Below, piece after piece: positions 35,101 to 48,184 of a stretch of DNA of 64,000 bases; the first letter of the stretch is position 1; every line of letters begins with the position of its first letter. The notes below the pieces were generated by a model, which worked only from the letters and a program-made list of their open reading frames with translations, made no database searches and was not told the origin of the DNA. The DNA is taken from contig JAJTWR010000353.1 in the NCBI GenBank assembly GCA_021613335.1, forward strand, positions 597,001-661,000, written 5' to 3'. The stretch comes from Whitmania pigra. Taxonomy: Eukaryota; Annelida; Clitellata; Hirudinida; Haemopidae. The translations under genes were made by a program, and so were the position numbers.

Positions 35101-38100
35101 TTAATGTTCTTTAAAACAATTTGGGAATTCGATTTGATTAGATTGGCAATGAGAGCAGTGTGGACAGACTGATGAAGCAGATAACGTCGTTCATGTCTGA
35201 GATTCCTGATGAATTCAAGGTCGTGGTAGTCCAGGCCATTAGGTGGGCTTGAGTGATGATTATGAGTTTATCTTTTACGAATATCTCGTTTTTTCTGTGT
35301 TAATTTTTTTTAATGATTTGAAGGAATTTATGAATTAAATCGTAACTTTTTAGCCATAAGCAAATTGATTCTTCAGAACGATCATCAAGATCTTGTGACG
35401 TGGTAATGTTTTTATTATTTCAAGGTCCCTGTGCTTGAAGTTCCCTCGCAAGCATTCGCTTCTCATGGGATTCTTGTCGGGAATGCTGAGAGAAGAGGTT
35501 TGTTTTTGCTTTAAATCTCCGACTATAATTTCTCATCTAAACGATTTGAATGCGTTTTGTCGTCTCCTCTCGGTCAGGGTGGATTCGAATACAAGAAGGC
35601 CATTGTGGAGTCGATCGTATCGATCATCGAGGAAAACTTTGACGCCAAAGAGGCCGGTTTGGCTCATCTGTGCGAATTCATAGAGGATTGTGAGCACACG
35701 GTGCTGGCCACGAAGATTCTCCACCTTTTGGGCCAGGAAGGACCTCGTACTCCCCACCCATTCAAGTACATCAGATTCATCTACAACAGGGTCATTCTCG
35801 AGAACCCTGCGGTCAGAGCCGGTAGGTGAAAGTTTTTTGTTAAATAATTCTTCCAATCAACGATCAATTTGTGAAATGAAAAAAAACATTTGTGTATGAA
35901 TTACTGCCATTAAATGTAATGTCATTTTTAAATTGTCTTTTGCAATTCTAATTTCCAACTTGTTAATGCAGCTGCAGTCAGTGCATTGGCAAAGTTTGGA
36001 GCGCAGTGCGAACAGCTCTTGCCCAGTGTTCTCGTCCTGTTGGAGAGGTCTCAGTTGGACACGGACGACGAAGTGAGGGACAGAGCCACCTTCTATCTCA
36101 ACATTCTCAAGGAGAATCAAAAAAGCCTCAATCTGGGATACATAATCAATGGTTAGTTAGGTCTAACATAAATACGTTCTTAAATTTATTGTACGCTAAT
36201 ATTTATTAATTGTTACTAAATTCCGTTATCTCGCAATTACATCTTTTATTTTGAAAACCGTTGTGAATATAATATAAAAAATGCTCAAAAGCAGTTTTGT
36301 AACCTAAGCATGATGTTATCATGAAGATTCTAAACAACTTAATGATTTAAACAACCAGGACTGCAAGTTAGCATCAAAGGTCTGGAGACAGCTCTCCATC
36401 ATTACACGTTGGAGCCGTCAGAAGTGCCATTTGATCTCAAGACTGTCCCTCTGGACACCAAACTGGTTTCGGATCAGAATCTGGGTAAGCAGTGGAGATC
36501 GGGTTTTCATGAGGTGCTTTTTTAATTTGATTTGGCAACGATGGCTTGAATGTTTCTACAAGCGTGGCACTGTTGTAAATAATATTGATTGAAGTGGAAT
36601 TGATTAATGACTAATTTGTTGATAAATGTTCTAGTCGCGAACCTCATAGAGGCACCAATCCCAGCAAAGGTGGCTGAAAAAGTTGCTACAAGACAGGATG
36701 TTTATGCAGGTAGGCATTGCTTAAATGGTTATTTGAAAACAATGCAATACAGCGTATGCAGTATGTTTAGATGATAATATATTGATGTCGAGAATTCTGA
36801 GAATTATTCTGTCAATGTCACAAATGTTCCAGAGCAACTAGCTGCCATTCCTGACTTGGATGGCCTCGGTCCTCTCTTCAAGTCATCTTCTCTCCCAGTG
36901 GAACTCACAGAAGCAGAGACCGAGTATGTCGTCAGATGCGTCAAGCACACCTTCGATCGACACATCGTCTTCCAGGTATTATTACCTTGCTGGCTTTTCG
37001 TTTACATTTGATTAACAAATTATGTGTGTGATCAGATGTATCGATGTGCATGAAGGTAATTCTGATCGACAACATTTAATTTTCGTTAACAGTTCGATTG
37101 CACTAACACGATAAACGATCAAATCCTGGAGAATGTGACCGTTTACATGGAGAACAACGATGGCTTCAAAGTGGTCAAAACCATTCCGGCACTGTGGCTT
37201 CCTTATGGAAAACCTGGAACCACTTACACTGTGGTTCAACTGCCAGACGATCGAACTCAAGGTGCTAATTTATGTTTTGATCGTAACAACGTTGTTTTTT
37301 TTGTTTTATTTCTCAATTTTATATTTAAAGGAGCTTGGTCGGTAGGTGTGTTTAAATTATTGCGGATTGACGTGGTTTTTTTTAAATAATTTGTTGTGGC
37401 TGCAAATGACTTATATCTATCTGTTCAATGGTTGGGACTGTTTGCCAATTGAATTAAATTGTTATTAAAAGTGTCGGCCACCTTCAATTGCACAATGAAG
37501 TTCTTGGTGAAGGATTGCGATCCTGCCACAGGGGAACCTGATGAGGATGGATACAGAGATGAATATGTGGTAAGTGTCCTCGGTGATCAGACCATTTGTA
37601 TTTTGAATGTTATTATGTTCTTATTAGATTCATTATTCCTTGTGCCAGTAATGGGGCACAATTTTATTTGCAATTCAATTACAACAATTCAATTATTCAC
37701 GTGAACAGTTGGAAGATGTGGAGCTGACCATAGCAGACCACACACAGAAGGTCATCAAGCCAAACTTTTCAGTCTCCTGGGAAGAAATTGGAGATCGATG
37801 TGAACTGGAGGACACCTACGTACTTTCCAACATGAAGACTCTCGAGGGTGAGTGATAATTAACTAGAAGCATCACTGAAATCCTTACTGCACTAATTTTC
37901 ATTAGATCATCACTTATCTTTTTCTAACGTCCGCTGCTTTTGCATTCTCAAAATCCACAGAAGCCGTGAAGACCATCATCGACTTTGTGGGTCTCCAGGC
38001 CTGTGAAAGGTCCGACAAGGTTCCAGAGGGAAAGAATGCCCACACTCTTTTCCTTGCTGGTGTTTTCAGGGGAGGCCATGATGTTCTGGTCAAAGCCAAG

Positions 38101-38190
38101 CTTGTTTTGGCGGACGGTGTGACCATGCACCTCGCTGTACGGAGTACTGATTTCAGCATCACTCATGTGATTGCATCAGCCATCTCATAG
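32195..38190 (+). CDS. COPG: Coatomer subunit gamma (COPI gamma-COP)
   Basis: There are 23 exons, with ends as follows: 32195-32222, 32304-32353, 32418-32498, 32565-32636, 32739-32843, 32931-32981, 33386-33478, 33907-33993, 34084-34200, 34270-34310, 34428-34629, 34827-34937, 35142-35242, 35425-35497, 35578-35821, 35972-36151, 36359-36484, 36635-36709, 36833-36975, 37093-37261, 37472-37569, 37709-37847 and 37961-38190. The total is 871 aa (human COPG1 has 874). The product is colinear with human gamma-COP throughout: [82 protein letters not shown]. The N-terminal HEAT-repeat trunk (about 1-540) is followed by a linker and an appendage domain (about 600-871). As part of the cytosolic COPI coat it drives Golgi-to-ER retrieval and intra-Golgi transport and binds dilysine cargo. 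No anomaly was seen. Confidence 0.98.
33628..33806 (+). mobile_element. SINE-like element with (TTA)n tail
   Basis: The 5' part resembles a tRNA A-box (ggttcagagggtagcg). The 3' part ends atggcactttataaataaac and then a TTA array. The core ATGGC-R-CT-W-Y-ATAAAT is shared with the element at 39971-40139. It lies in intron 7 of the coatomer gene. Confidence 0.55.
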
Positions 38191-39230
38191 GCTTGCACTG
38201 AGATGTTCCGATTGCGATTGACATCTGTTGTGAGCTTTTTGTGGCCGTGTTGTATCGGACCCTTGACATTTCAATTTATGGTATAGTGGATATGAGAAAC
38301 TTTGTGGAGAGTTTAAGAACCTTCTGAATTGTAGATGCATCCATTAGAGAAATTAACTCCCTTAAATAAAACCTAATAAATTTATCTCAACTGTGGTTTT
38401 CAGTTATTGAATCTATTTTTTTGCTTAATAAAGTGGAGTTCTGATGCTGACTTTGGCTTTATTGCAACTACAACGAAGAGTTAGTAAAAATTGCGCTTTT
38501 TGTGTTATGTTGTTTCCAAGCTGGTACGTGGTCGTAACATTTCATATAATATATTTACGGTGATGGAGGCTCTAGATCCTCTCAACCGTTTAAAATGATT
38601 GTATGATAACTAAGGCCGGTGTGCCTTTTTTTAGTTATTACAATGTGATGAAGGGTTAGAAAGAATAGTTACCTGATAATGTTTTTTTATTTAATTTGGT
38701 TTTAGTTCGCACACAATTTTAATAATATTGAATTACTTAACACAATTCCTTGACATTGCTTAATATTTGGTTTCTAACGGCTCCGATTCGTATGCGCTTG
38801 TTAATTGCAATATTTTCAAAAATTAATAAAGGATAAAATTTATTCAAATAACATTAACCAAATTTTAGAAAATGTGCCAACGATAAAATTAATTTATTTT
38901 CAACCTGCTCCCAAATTCGTAATTCTTCAGGTGTGATGTTTTCACAAAACACCTGAATCGGAATTTAAGCTTTGAAAGCTAATAGCAAACTGATCTCAGT
39001 TTAAAGTCTGTAGAAAGTACAGAACTTTATGAAAACAAGAAAAGACGAACAAATATTAATATCGGTTATCGGAATGAATCTTCATTGTTAAGCAGCTTGT
39101 TTTAATCTTGGATTGTTGCATGGAAGAGATCCAAGATTTTCAATAACATACAAAATAAAAATAAACGGAGCAAGTGTTTGTTCGTCATTTGTTAAGTTAG
39201 AGGAGCAGCAATTGTAATATTCAAGCCAAA
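38191..39230. other. Intergenic region between coatomer gamma and the L1-like gene
   Basis: AATAAA hexamers at 38365 and 38427 are plausible coatomer poly(A) signals, 175 and 237 bp after the stop. The rest is AT-rich and should contain the promoter and 5' UTR of the adhesion-molecule gene. I see no other gene. Confidence 0.5.
38427..38432 (+). terminator. Putative poly(A) signal of coatomer gamma
   Basis: Canonical AATAAA in a T-rich context, 237 bp after the stop. A second AATAAA at 38365-38370 is an alternative proximal site. Confidence 0.5.
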
Positions 39231-42200
39231 ATGAAAGCTTGGATTCTGATCCTCTGCATGTTGTATTTTCTTACTGACATTTCTGCACAAGGCCTTTTCA
39301 CAATATCTCCTGATAATGCTTCCAGTTTTAACATTCCTGATTTCAGCTTAAGAAAAGGTAACTTGCATGTTGTTACTTGTATTTTCTTTTGAATCAATTG
39401 TATAATTTCGATGTTAAAAAAAAAATTATTGTCATTTTAATGAAATTCATTAATAACATATTAACTAGATTTATTTATTTAATAACCCAATTGTTGTTCA
39501 CAGTTATCATTCCTCCCCTGATCATTCTTGAGCCTAGTGAGTATACCATTTCCTTCAGAGAAGGTGAAGCTTTTGAGCTTCCTTGTGCAGCAACTGGAAT
39601 ACCTGAACCAACGTCAGTCCTAGCACGTTTAGATTAAAAATCACAATCATATAATGAAAGAAGTTTTTGATCAAACATTATAAAAATAATAGTCTACAAA
39701 TATAATTTTAGTCAAGAAATTGTTGTTTAATAATTTTCCTATAGGTATACATGGCGCTGGAATGAAAGGGACTTTGATCCAAGTGGTATGGATGGCAGAA
39801 TAGCCATTCAACCAGGAGTGGGGACCCTCATATTTGCCAATCCATTGCCGTTGGATGAGGCAATCTATCAATGCACTGCCAGGAATCAGGCTGGCATTGC
39901 TGCCTCTGTAAAGATTAATGTCAGATTGGCAGGTTATTGAGATTCTGTAAATGTTATTTTTATTGTTTCTGCTTAAGACGGCAATGGCACCTGGCAGTAA
40001 TGTGTCGTGTTCGAAACCCAGCCTGCACTGCCACAAGCTCCCTTGGGAAGGAGCGCTATATAAAAATGGTTACCAGAAGCACCTCTGAAGCCATGCATAT
40101 GGCGCTACATAAATGAAGTACAATTACGATTACAATTACTCATTTATATTTGAAACTACTTTCAGTACTGGATGATTTCCCAGTGGCAAATCTCAGGATA
40201 AATACTCCTGAGATTGGAAATCAATTAATGTTAGAGTGTCTTCCTCCACGCAGTTTTCCAAATCCAAGAGTCTATTGGACTTTGCAGACTAGTGAATCTC
40301 CATCTGTCAAGATTGATTATACAGACAGAGTGTCTCAGGATCCTATTGGTATTGCTGATATGACTTCAAATTTTCAAATGCACTTCTAGAAACCTCACTC
40401 AAATTTTTAATAAATCTATTTGTAAACAGGAAATTTGATTTTTGCGAATGTCATTGCTGCGGATTATCAAAACAATGCCACTTATGTCTGCGTGGCCAGA
40501 AATGAAGTTATGAGGACTTTCAAGCAAGGAAAATTAAATAAAATCTACCCTTCAGGAGGTACAAAATGATTTAAAATCTGCTTTTTTAACCAAACATGAT
40601 GATGTTTCAAGCTAGCTAAAAATTTAGACCTGTTACTAAGCAATTATTCAAGTGACTTAATTAAAGTATATTATTAATGCATTATCTGTAGTTACACCAG
40701 TGCTTCACAAGCCAACAATTGCATGGCAGTCTCCAACTCAACAGTTTGGACTGAGAGGAAAATCGGTGACAATAAAATGTATTTTCTATGGAAAGTAAGA
40801 GATATTAAGTCCTGACTGGAGATTAAAGAAATTTCAACTAATTCCGCATCCTTTTACAGCCCAACACCAAGAGTGATGTGGAAAAGAGTACTTCCACCGG
40901 ATGCTGACATGCCTGAAAATTCTTACGTTGCCAGTTTTGGACAGGAGTTAGTGTTTACCAATCTTCAATATGAAGATGAAGGTGCTTACGAATGCGAGGG
41001 CATAAACGATGAAGGCCTTGTGCCTGTCAGAAGATCCTTCTCCTTGGTAGTGCAGTGTATGTCTCTTAATTATTTCATTCATACTTGTATATTGTTTATC
41101 ATTATTAAATTATTCAGACATATTTAATTCGTCTACATTTATTTTTGCAATTATTGAACATTTAGAAATTACTATTGCTATTTTTAACTTATAAGTTATT
41201 TATTTAGTAATAGCAAATATTAATTCAATCTTTTTAACTAAATTTGTTAACTTACATAACATTTCATCTCTTAACAGCTGCACCCTATTGGATAGAAAAG
41301 CCACAAAGTCAAGATGTTGAAGAAGGGGCGACAGTGGTTTTCAAATGCGCTGGCGAATCGAAACCTCCACCGAGAATTCTCTGGTACTTCAACAACATCC
41401 CAGTGACAAGTAAATAACAAACTTGATTTTATAAATATTTTAAGTAATAAATTTTATAGTCTATGCTTTGGTTTGGCAGTAATTTCAGTAAAGTTAAGAG
41501 ATTGTTATAATCTCTGATAATAAACCTTTGCATCATTTTCAAATTACTGGCTAACTTTTTTTATTCAGATGTTACGAAAAATCCGCGCATTTTTATATCC
41601 CAAAACAAAGTCACATTCACCAACGTTACCATAAAAGATCCCATGGTCATCCAATGCAACATCTCCAACAATCATGGATACAATTTTACCAACGCCTACA
41701 TAAATGTCTTGAGTTAGTAGCGGCAAAAGTGTTTTGAAAATTCATGACGAGAAAAGACTTATCAATATTAACTGACATTTTCCAGCCGAACCACCCATTA
41801 TTCTTCAAAAACCAATCATTGGACAAAAAGCTGCAGAAGGACAAACCATTGAACTCCTGTGTGATGTTCAAGGCTCACCAAAGCCTTTTGTTGTTTGGAC
41901 CAAGGGCAACGAACAGCTGACAGGAGGAAGATTCAGCGTCATGAATAATGGGAATCTAAAAATAACGGTAACGATACTTATTCTTAATGGCCACAAAATT
42001 ATTATTACGAAAGCTGATATATGTTATCTGATAATGAATTAAGAAAAGTATTGCTAGTTAAATTTAACTTATTACAATGGAATTTTTTAACAAAATGACC
42101 ACATCTAATAACAAGTTACAATTATTAGGATTTATCTCTGGTAGATGCAGGAGTATACACTTGCACAGCAACAAACAAACTTGGAAAAGCAGATGCTACG

Positions 42201-45200
42201 GGATCATTGATTGTCAGACGTTAGTAATTTGCTCATCAACATTAAAGAAAAATATTAAGTAGCTGATGCATCAGAATAAAAGTATTGAATAAACAGCAAA
42301 AAATATGGAAAAATGGCTATTTAAAAGTTTAAATCTGAAAATAAAATAAAATCTAAGCTCATACATGAAATGATTTTTTCATGAATAAATGATTTTGGGT
42401 ATACAGGTAGGACTCGAATAGTAATGGCCCCTCTCAGCATGATGGTTTATTACGTGACCGAGGCCAAGTTCACGTGCACGGCAACCACGGACCCAGAAGA
42501 GGTTGATAATCTCCGCATTATCTGGAAGAAAGACGACGAAGAAATAAACTACAGACTGGCAGGAAGAGTGTCTCAGATCATTATGGACAACTCGCTCACA
42601 ATATCTGGAGCAATATACTTAGACACTGGGAAGTACACGTGCACGGCAACTAATGGCATAGACATGGATGAAAAGAGTGCCAATTTAATTGTCCAAGGTT
42701 ATCATTTGAAGATCACAATAAAACCCCTCATTTTTGTTTTATTTTTATTAAAAACCTACAACTTTAACTTTACTCTGTCAGCTCCACCAAACCCACCCAA
42801 TGCTGTCCAAGTCAGATGTTACAACAACGATAATCAAGCTGAAATTTGGTGGCAGCCTGGAAAAGAAAACTTTGCTCCCATTCTCAACTTTGTCGTTCAG
42901 TACAACACATCATTTCAGCCAGATCTCTGGTACGACATATCGACCAACGTGTCCCAGAATCAAAGAAGAATCGTCGTTAACATGTCACCTTGGGGAAACT
43001 ACAGTTTTCGTGTCTTGGCACGAAACAAGATAGGTATTAGTCTACCCAGTCAACAGTCCTACAACATTTGTACTACGCAGCCCGGCGTGCCCGTAAACAA
43101 CCCGCAGGATGTCATCGGCGAGGGTGATGAACCAGGAAATCTTGTCATTTTTTGGACTGTCAGTTTCTCAAATCACAGTTGAAATCTTAGATTAATTTAA
43201 AAATATATAACATATTTTTTCCTCCTCAGCCTATGCCGAAGATTGAACAAAACGGGCCTGATTTTAAATACATCATCAACTGGATACAACTAGACTTACC
43301 GGGAGCCAGCATGAACACTGAAGCAGTCGGAACTACAAACGCCTGGCACTTCATTGTCAAGCAAAGATACTCTCCTTACCAGCGGTTCAACATCTCAGTG
43401 AAGGCCAGTAATAGTAAAGGGGACAGTAACGCCAATTTGAAATGGGTTGTCGGATATTCTGGAGAAGATGGTAATTTAGATAATATCATCACATTTTTGT
43501 GGCTCAATTATTCATGAGATTGTCTGTTGTATGCAGTTCCAAAAGCTATTCCAATGGATGTGGGAATTGTGGAAGAGACATTAACCTCGACGTCGGTTAA
43601 TTTGACATGGACTCACGTGGATACCTCACCCGGATCAGTTGTTGGATTTTTCAGAGGATACAGGGTGAGTCTTTACACTTCACATCATTAATTCATGACA
43701 TTCTTTATTTTAAAAGAAAACTGGATTTTTAATTTTCTTCTTCAGGTGGAATATGCCACAGTGCAAAATTATCCCTTCAACGTTAGATTCCAAGACTTCA
43801 TAATGAAGGAGGCAGATTATTACCCTCGGAAAAGGATAATGAAAAGGGAGGTCATCAACAACACCCTTTCTTTTCAAGTGGTGCGTCTCCCTCCGAACTC
43901 AGACATCATCGCAGTGGTCCGGGTTCTTAACAAGTACTACGCCGGCCCTGTCAGTCAGAGAATCACTTTCAGAACACCTGAGGGAGGTTTGTACTGCTTC
44001 TGGTAATTAAAACTTTTAAACTCTGAGGCTTCAGCTTTTTTAATTTTGTTTGTCTTTGAAATTATGAATTTATAAATTATTTAATAAACAGATTAATAAT
44101 GAATCATTGATCTCAATAGTTCTCATTCAAAGTTCTATGTTATTAGTGCCAGGCCCACCAGGAATGTTGAACGTCTTGGTCCAAGGTGCTACTCATTTTG
44201 TTCTCAGTTGGGCACCTCCCAAAGAACGCAATGGTCAATTAATAGGATACAACATAACCTACCAAGCACGTCAGTATAAGCTTACTTTTAATTTATCGTT
44301 TACAAATGCTTATATTTGTCATAACAATCAAGCAAAAGTACTTTAAGTACTTAACATTCCAACCTTTATTATTTAACACTACATAAATGAAGTAAATTCT
44401 TTATCAACTAAAAAATAAAAGAAACCATTACTTTTATCCCGTTTCGACAGTATCTGGAATGAACATCGGTCGACTCCAGTATTACAACATGGACATAAGC
44501 CCCAACGAAATTACGGCCAAAGCCACGGGTCTAAATCCAAACACCACCTACAGAATTTATGTTGCAGCCTCCACCAAAGCAGGGAAAGGAGAACCAATTT
44601 TTGTAGATTCTGTGACTTCTTCTTCTGGATGTAAGCCATTCAGTTCACAAAAAACTTAATGAAAAAACATAATTCAGTTTCTCCAATTCTTATTATTTTT
44701 ATTTTGTAGATCCTGACCCACCCACATTTACAATTGTTGACATGAATGAAACCTTTGCCAACATTACATGGCAGCCATCGAGGTCTGGAGTTCCTGGAAG
44801 TGTTTTCTATGTCCAATACAAGCCAAGATGTTGGTTTTATTTTATATTTATGATGACATTTAGTTCATTTGTACAGAGATTTATTCATAGTCATGGGATT
44901 TGTGATGATCATTTACATTTACATTTGCAAGCTGGGTTGTGAACACAACACATTATGACACTTTACGCCATTATTGCTGCCAACCTTTGATCTAACTTGG
45001 ACACTATGTGATTAAAAAGGACACTTTCTTTGGACATAATTGGCTCTAAATATAAACAAATTATATGATGACCTGAGATCAAAAACTTGGAAATTTAACT
45101 TTTCAAGAAATTTATTATAATCGAGTTCTTGCCATTTGCATGAAATCCTTTCAACAGAAGAAATCTATTTATTTTATTAAATTCACAGATCATTATGACT

Positions 45201-46305
45201 GGCTCAGATCACCTGATGAGTACATGGCACAACACATGTCTCTCAGAAGCTTGGATCCTGGCACCACTTATCAAGTTCGTGTTGTTGCCAAGAATGGAGA
45301 TGGCTACGAAGCTGCTTCAGTTTGGCAGGAGTTTCTGACTCCTGGAGTTGGTAGGTTGACCATAACTTGTGAATTTTCTTTTTTAGTTACTAAATTGTTT
45401 TTGTTTCCTGGAAATTATTATTAAAAAAAAATTAAACTTGCTTTTGCAAGAATCTTTACTTCAAAGAAAATATTATATAAATAGTGATTCATAAATTCCT
45501 ATCATCCATATTTACAAATTATGATTACATACATTTCAAACCAAAAACAAATAATAAAACCATTAAATATGCATTCACAATTTTTCAAAGCTCCTGGCTA
45601 CTTCGATTTAAAAACTTCTGCATGGTTCTATGGGATCTGGATTTCACTGTTCCTCATTCTACTGGGAGTAATACTACTGATGCTTTTGAAAAAATACACT
45701 GATCAAAAGTGGGATGAGAAAGGTTTGTTTGTTTTAATTGCATTTGAGTTGTTTATTTCCAGAATGGAATGCAACACTATTATGATATTTAAAAATCTAT
45801 TTTACAAATATTCATGTTTTGTCGTAATGACAGAGGCCGAAATAGAAGAAGAAATTAGAAGACTTCAGGCAGAAGAAGCAGCTGAAAGAATGGGAATCTT
45901 TAATGCTGAAGCACTGTGAGGATTAACTTGCAAATTTTTTTTTGTTCTATTTAGAACTTTTAGTTGACCAAGATTTATCTACAGTTAATCTCGTGCTAAC
46001 AGTACTACTTGAAATTATCAACAGTTTATGAAACATGTTTTTGTTAGTTAATAACTAGTGCAGTTAATTTTTACAAACCGATGCATGAAAAAGTTCTAAC
46101 TTTCAGGGGTCAGTCTGCCGAATTTGACTATGACTCAAGAGTGCCTTTAAAGAATATATCAGAAGATGAATACTACAAAGTACGACCCATGGACTATGAT
46201 GCCAAAGTACCATCCCATGGATATCCACAGCCCAATTATAGTGACTTTTCAGGGGGCTACAAAGTGCAAACTTCACCGCAAAGCAAAACTGACACCTTCG
46301 TTTGA
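39231..46305 (+). CDS. L1CAM/neuroglian-like cell adhesion molecule (6 Ig, 5 FN3, TM)
   Basis: There are 23 exons: 39231-39357, 39504-39612, 39745-39932, 40166-40348, 40430-40558, 40692-40794, 40860-41056, 41278-41409, 41569-41712, 41786-41967, 42129-42219, 42407-42697, 42782-43158, 43230-43470, 43537-43664, 43746-43986, 44147-44269, 44451-44630, 44710-44829, 45189-45350, 45591-45722, 45834-45915 and 46107-46305. They close to 1286 aa (human L1CAM 1257). A signal peptide (MKAWILILCMLYFLTDIS) is followed by PPLIILEPSEYTISF, which opens six Ig domains with core Cys/Trp and Y-x-C motifs. Five fibronectin III domains follow, beginning APPNPPNAVQV. A TM helix (GIWISLFLILLGVILLMLL) ends in KKYTDQKW. 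The cytoplasmic tail of about 100 aa starts with an acidic helix and ends TDTFV, a class I PDZ-type terminus. The ankyrin-binding FIGQY motif of the L1 family is not present. It would be a neuronal or epithelial surface adhesion protein, with homophilic binding by family. Confidence 0.92.
39971..40139 (+). mobile_element. tRNA-derived SINE-like element
   Basis: A B-box-like gtgttcgaaaccca lies near the 5' end. Two copies of a GCGCTAYATAAA motif lie in the 3' half (gcgctatataaa and gcgctacataaa), and the tail is built of an ATTAC-type repeat. This is the usual structure of tRNA-derived SINEs. It sits in intron 3 of the L1-like gene. Confidence 0.65.
44378..44398 (+). mobile_element. SINE tail fragment
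   Basis: The sequence ctacataaatgaagta matches exactly the 3' portion of the SINE at 39971-40139. Only this short tail is recognisable, inside an intron of the same gene. Confidence 0.35.
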
Positions 46306-47041
46306 CATTTCACCGTACTTATATTATTAAGTTTCATCTTGGTCATTTCATTTTCGATCCTCATGTTATTAGTTGCTTTTACCGCATGGTACTTATCGTA
46401 TTTTTGTTACAAACATCGTGAAGACCGCTGAGAATTTAATTCAGTCCGTAAAAAGACAATTTTATCGAATTAAATTTTTGAAAAAAAAATGCTTCTTCGG
46501 TCACTAAAACAAACTACGCACCCACGATTTTTTATTATTCTTGAACTAGATTAACCATGTAGAGAGGGTTGTCATTTTGGAATTTTCCAGTTGGGGCAAC
46601 CGAATGAGCGTTGCCCTGCCTCCACGAAATGACGTTACTGGACGCAACCTCAGCACTCTTTTATCTAACGCTCTGAGATTAATACAAGGATAGTGCGATT
46701 AAAAAAAAACACAAAAAGGGCGCGTATTGTATATTCTCCAGGCGGTTGTTAAATTTAGATCTGGGGATCCACAAACCCATCTATGTTATGGCACAGCGGC
46801 AGAAATTTTGGGACACATCCAGATTATATCAACTTCTGGATCGTTTGAGGGGCATACGGAGATGCATTAATTGCGTTATTTCAGCGTGTATCCGCAACGA
46901 AATTCCTTTCAGTCGATAATAATGAGGATGATTCTGTTACAGTTCCCGTTTTGTCGCTTAAACTGAGTCAATCGCCAAACAATGAGTGTATAATATGACA
47001 ATGTATAAATATTTGGATCTCTTGCAAACGCAAAAACCCAG
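46306..47041. other. Intergenic region between the L1-like gene and tRNA-Leu
   Basis: This is the 3' flank of the adhesion gene. No canonical AATAAA stands out close to the stop. There is a short poly-A run near 46,700 and no ORF or repeat with support. Confidence 0.4.
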
Positions 47042-47153
47042 TGTCAGAAGTGGGATTTGAACCCACGCCCACATCAGTGGACCAGAATACTCTGCTTCGC
47101 AAAGCAAGGAAGAACCTTGAGTCTGGCGCCTTAGACCGCTCGGCCATCCTGAC
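47042..47153 (-). tRNA. tRNA-Leu(CAA) with intron
   Basis: On the minus strand the 5' acceptor strand GTCAGGA pairs with TTCTGAC plus discriminator A. The D-arm reads TGGCCGAGCGGTCTAAGGC (A box) and the T-arm GTGGGTTCAAATCCCAC (B box). The anticodon stem CCAGA/TCTGG frames anticodon CAA at 47117-47119. An intron of about 28 nt sits one base 3' of the anticodon, as in eukaryotic tRNA-Leu(CAA) genes. A long variable arm, typical of Leu, follows. The total length is 112 nt and no CCA is encoded, as expected for a nuclear gene. Confidence 0.97.
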
Positions 47154-48184
47154 ACACGCAAGGAATGGTTTGTTGGTTAAAACTTCTGCACAATCTTGAT
47201 AACAGCACAAATTCGAACTTTGCGGGAGCATCGAGCTTATCATTTAATTATATAAAGGACATTAATCATATACAACATACGCTCACATGCGTTATCGCTG
47301 TTATGTTTAACAAAGTTGTTCTCCTGGTACCAATCTTACCGTACATCTGCTTTAACCTACTACACTGGACGGCCGGCCTATAGACGTTGTTGCTCCGCAG
47401 ATTTAGAATAGATTTTCACCTCCCATCACCAATACAGACTCAGGCGGGTTTCACACTTCCCTCAAAACTGAGAGAAAGCTATCCTCAACATTGAAGTGGT
47501 TTTGCTTTGGACTCATTATAATAATCACTATATAATCAAACTGCCTCATTATCATTTATTCTATCTGAGTTATCTGCTGGCGTGTAAACTGTGCTTGTGT
47601 AGGAAGTACAATGGTTTTGTTCATCTTCAGATCAACATAGTGATCCTATCAGCCCAATACTTTTTCATGCATTTAGTGAGTATTGCTACAGAAATAACTA
47701 CAATTGGCTTACTCAAAGTTTATTTAAAAAAGAAAAATTTTAATCCATAAGATTACACGCAATTTTAAAGTAGAAAGTTTGCGTGTTAGAAATTATGCAA
47801 CCTTATGCAATGAACTCGAGAAAATTTTTAAGGGTGATTTGAATTCAATTGAAATAAACAGAGAAACTAATTACCTTTTAATATTAAAAAAAAAAAGCTG
47901 CGCACATAAAATGAAACATTTGCAAAAACAACGTTTAATACGAAGAATTATATCATTTAAGTTAGCCACAGTAAAATAAATTCATAAAGTTACCAGAATA
48001 TACCTTGATTGCGCCTATAAAAAAGTAAATACGGTGTTTGATTACGAATCGAGTTAAGCGTGCGACTCGTCTGCGATGGTAATAGCTTAATGTTAGCACA
48101 GGTTTCTGCTAGAGAATTTTTTGTACTTGATGCACAGCGACTGAGTATTTTGCTTTAACATTTTTTCCTGATAATATGATTCAG
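47154..48184. other. Intergenic region upstream of the FAM3-GT13 gene
   Basis: Contains no recognised gene. The open frames here are AT-rich and lack any motif. It should hold the promoter of the 25-exon gene that follows; no TATA box is convincing. Confidence 0.4.

Noticed and set aside
47496..47979. Two plus-strand frames upstream of the FAM3-GT13 gene
   Set aside because: AT-rich, low complexity, non-ATG or weak starts and no similarity; treated as non-coding.
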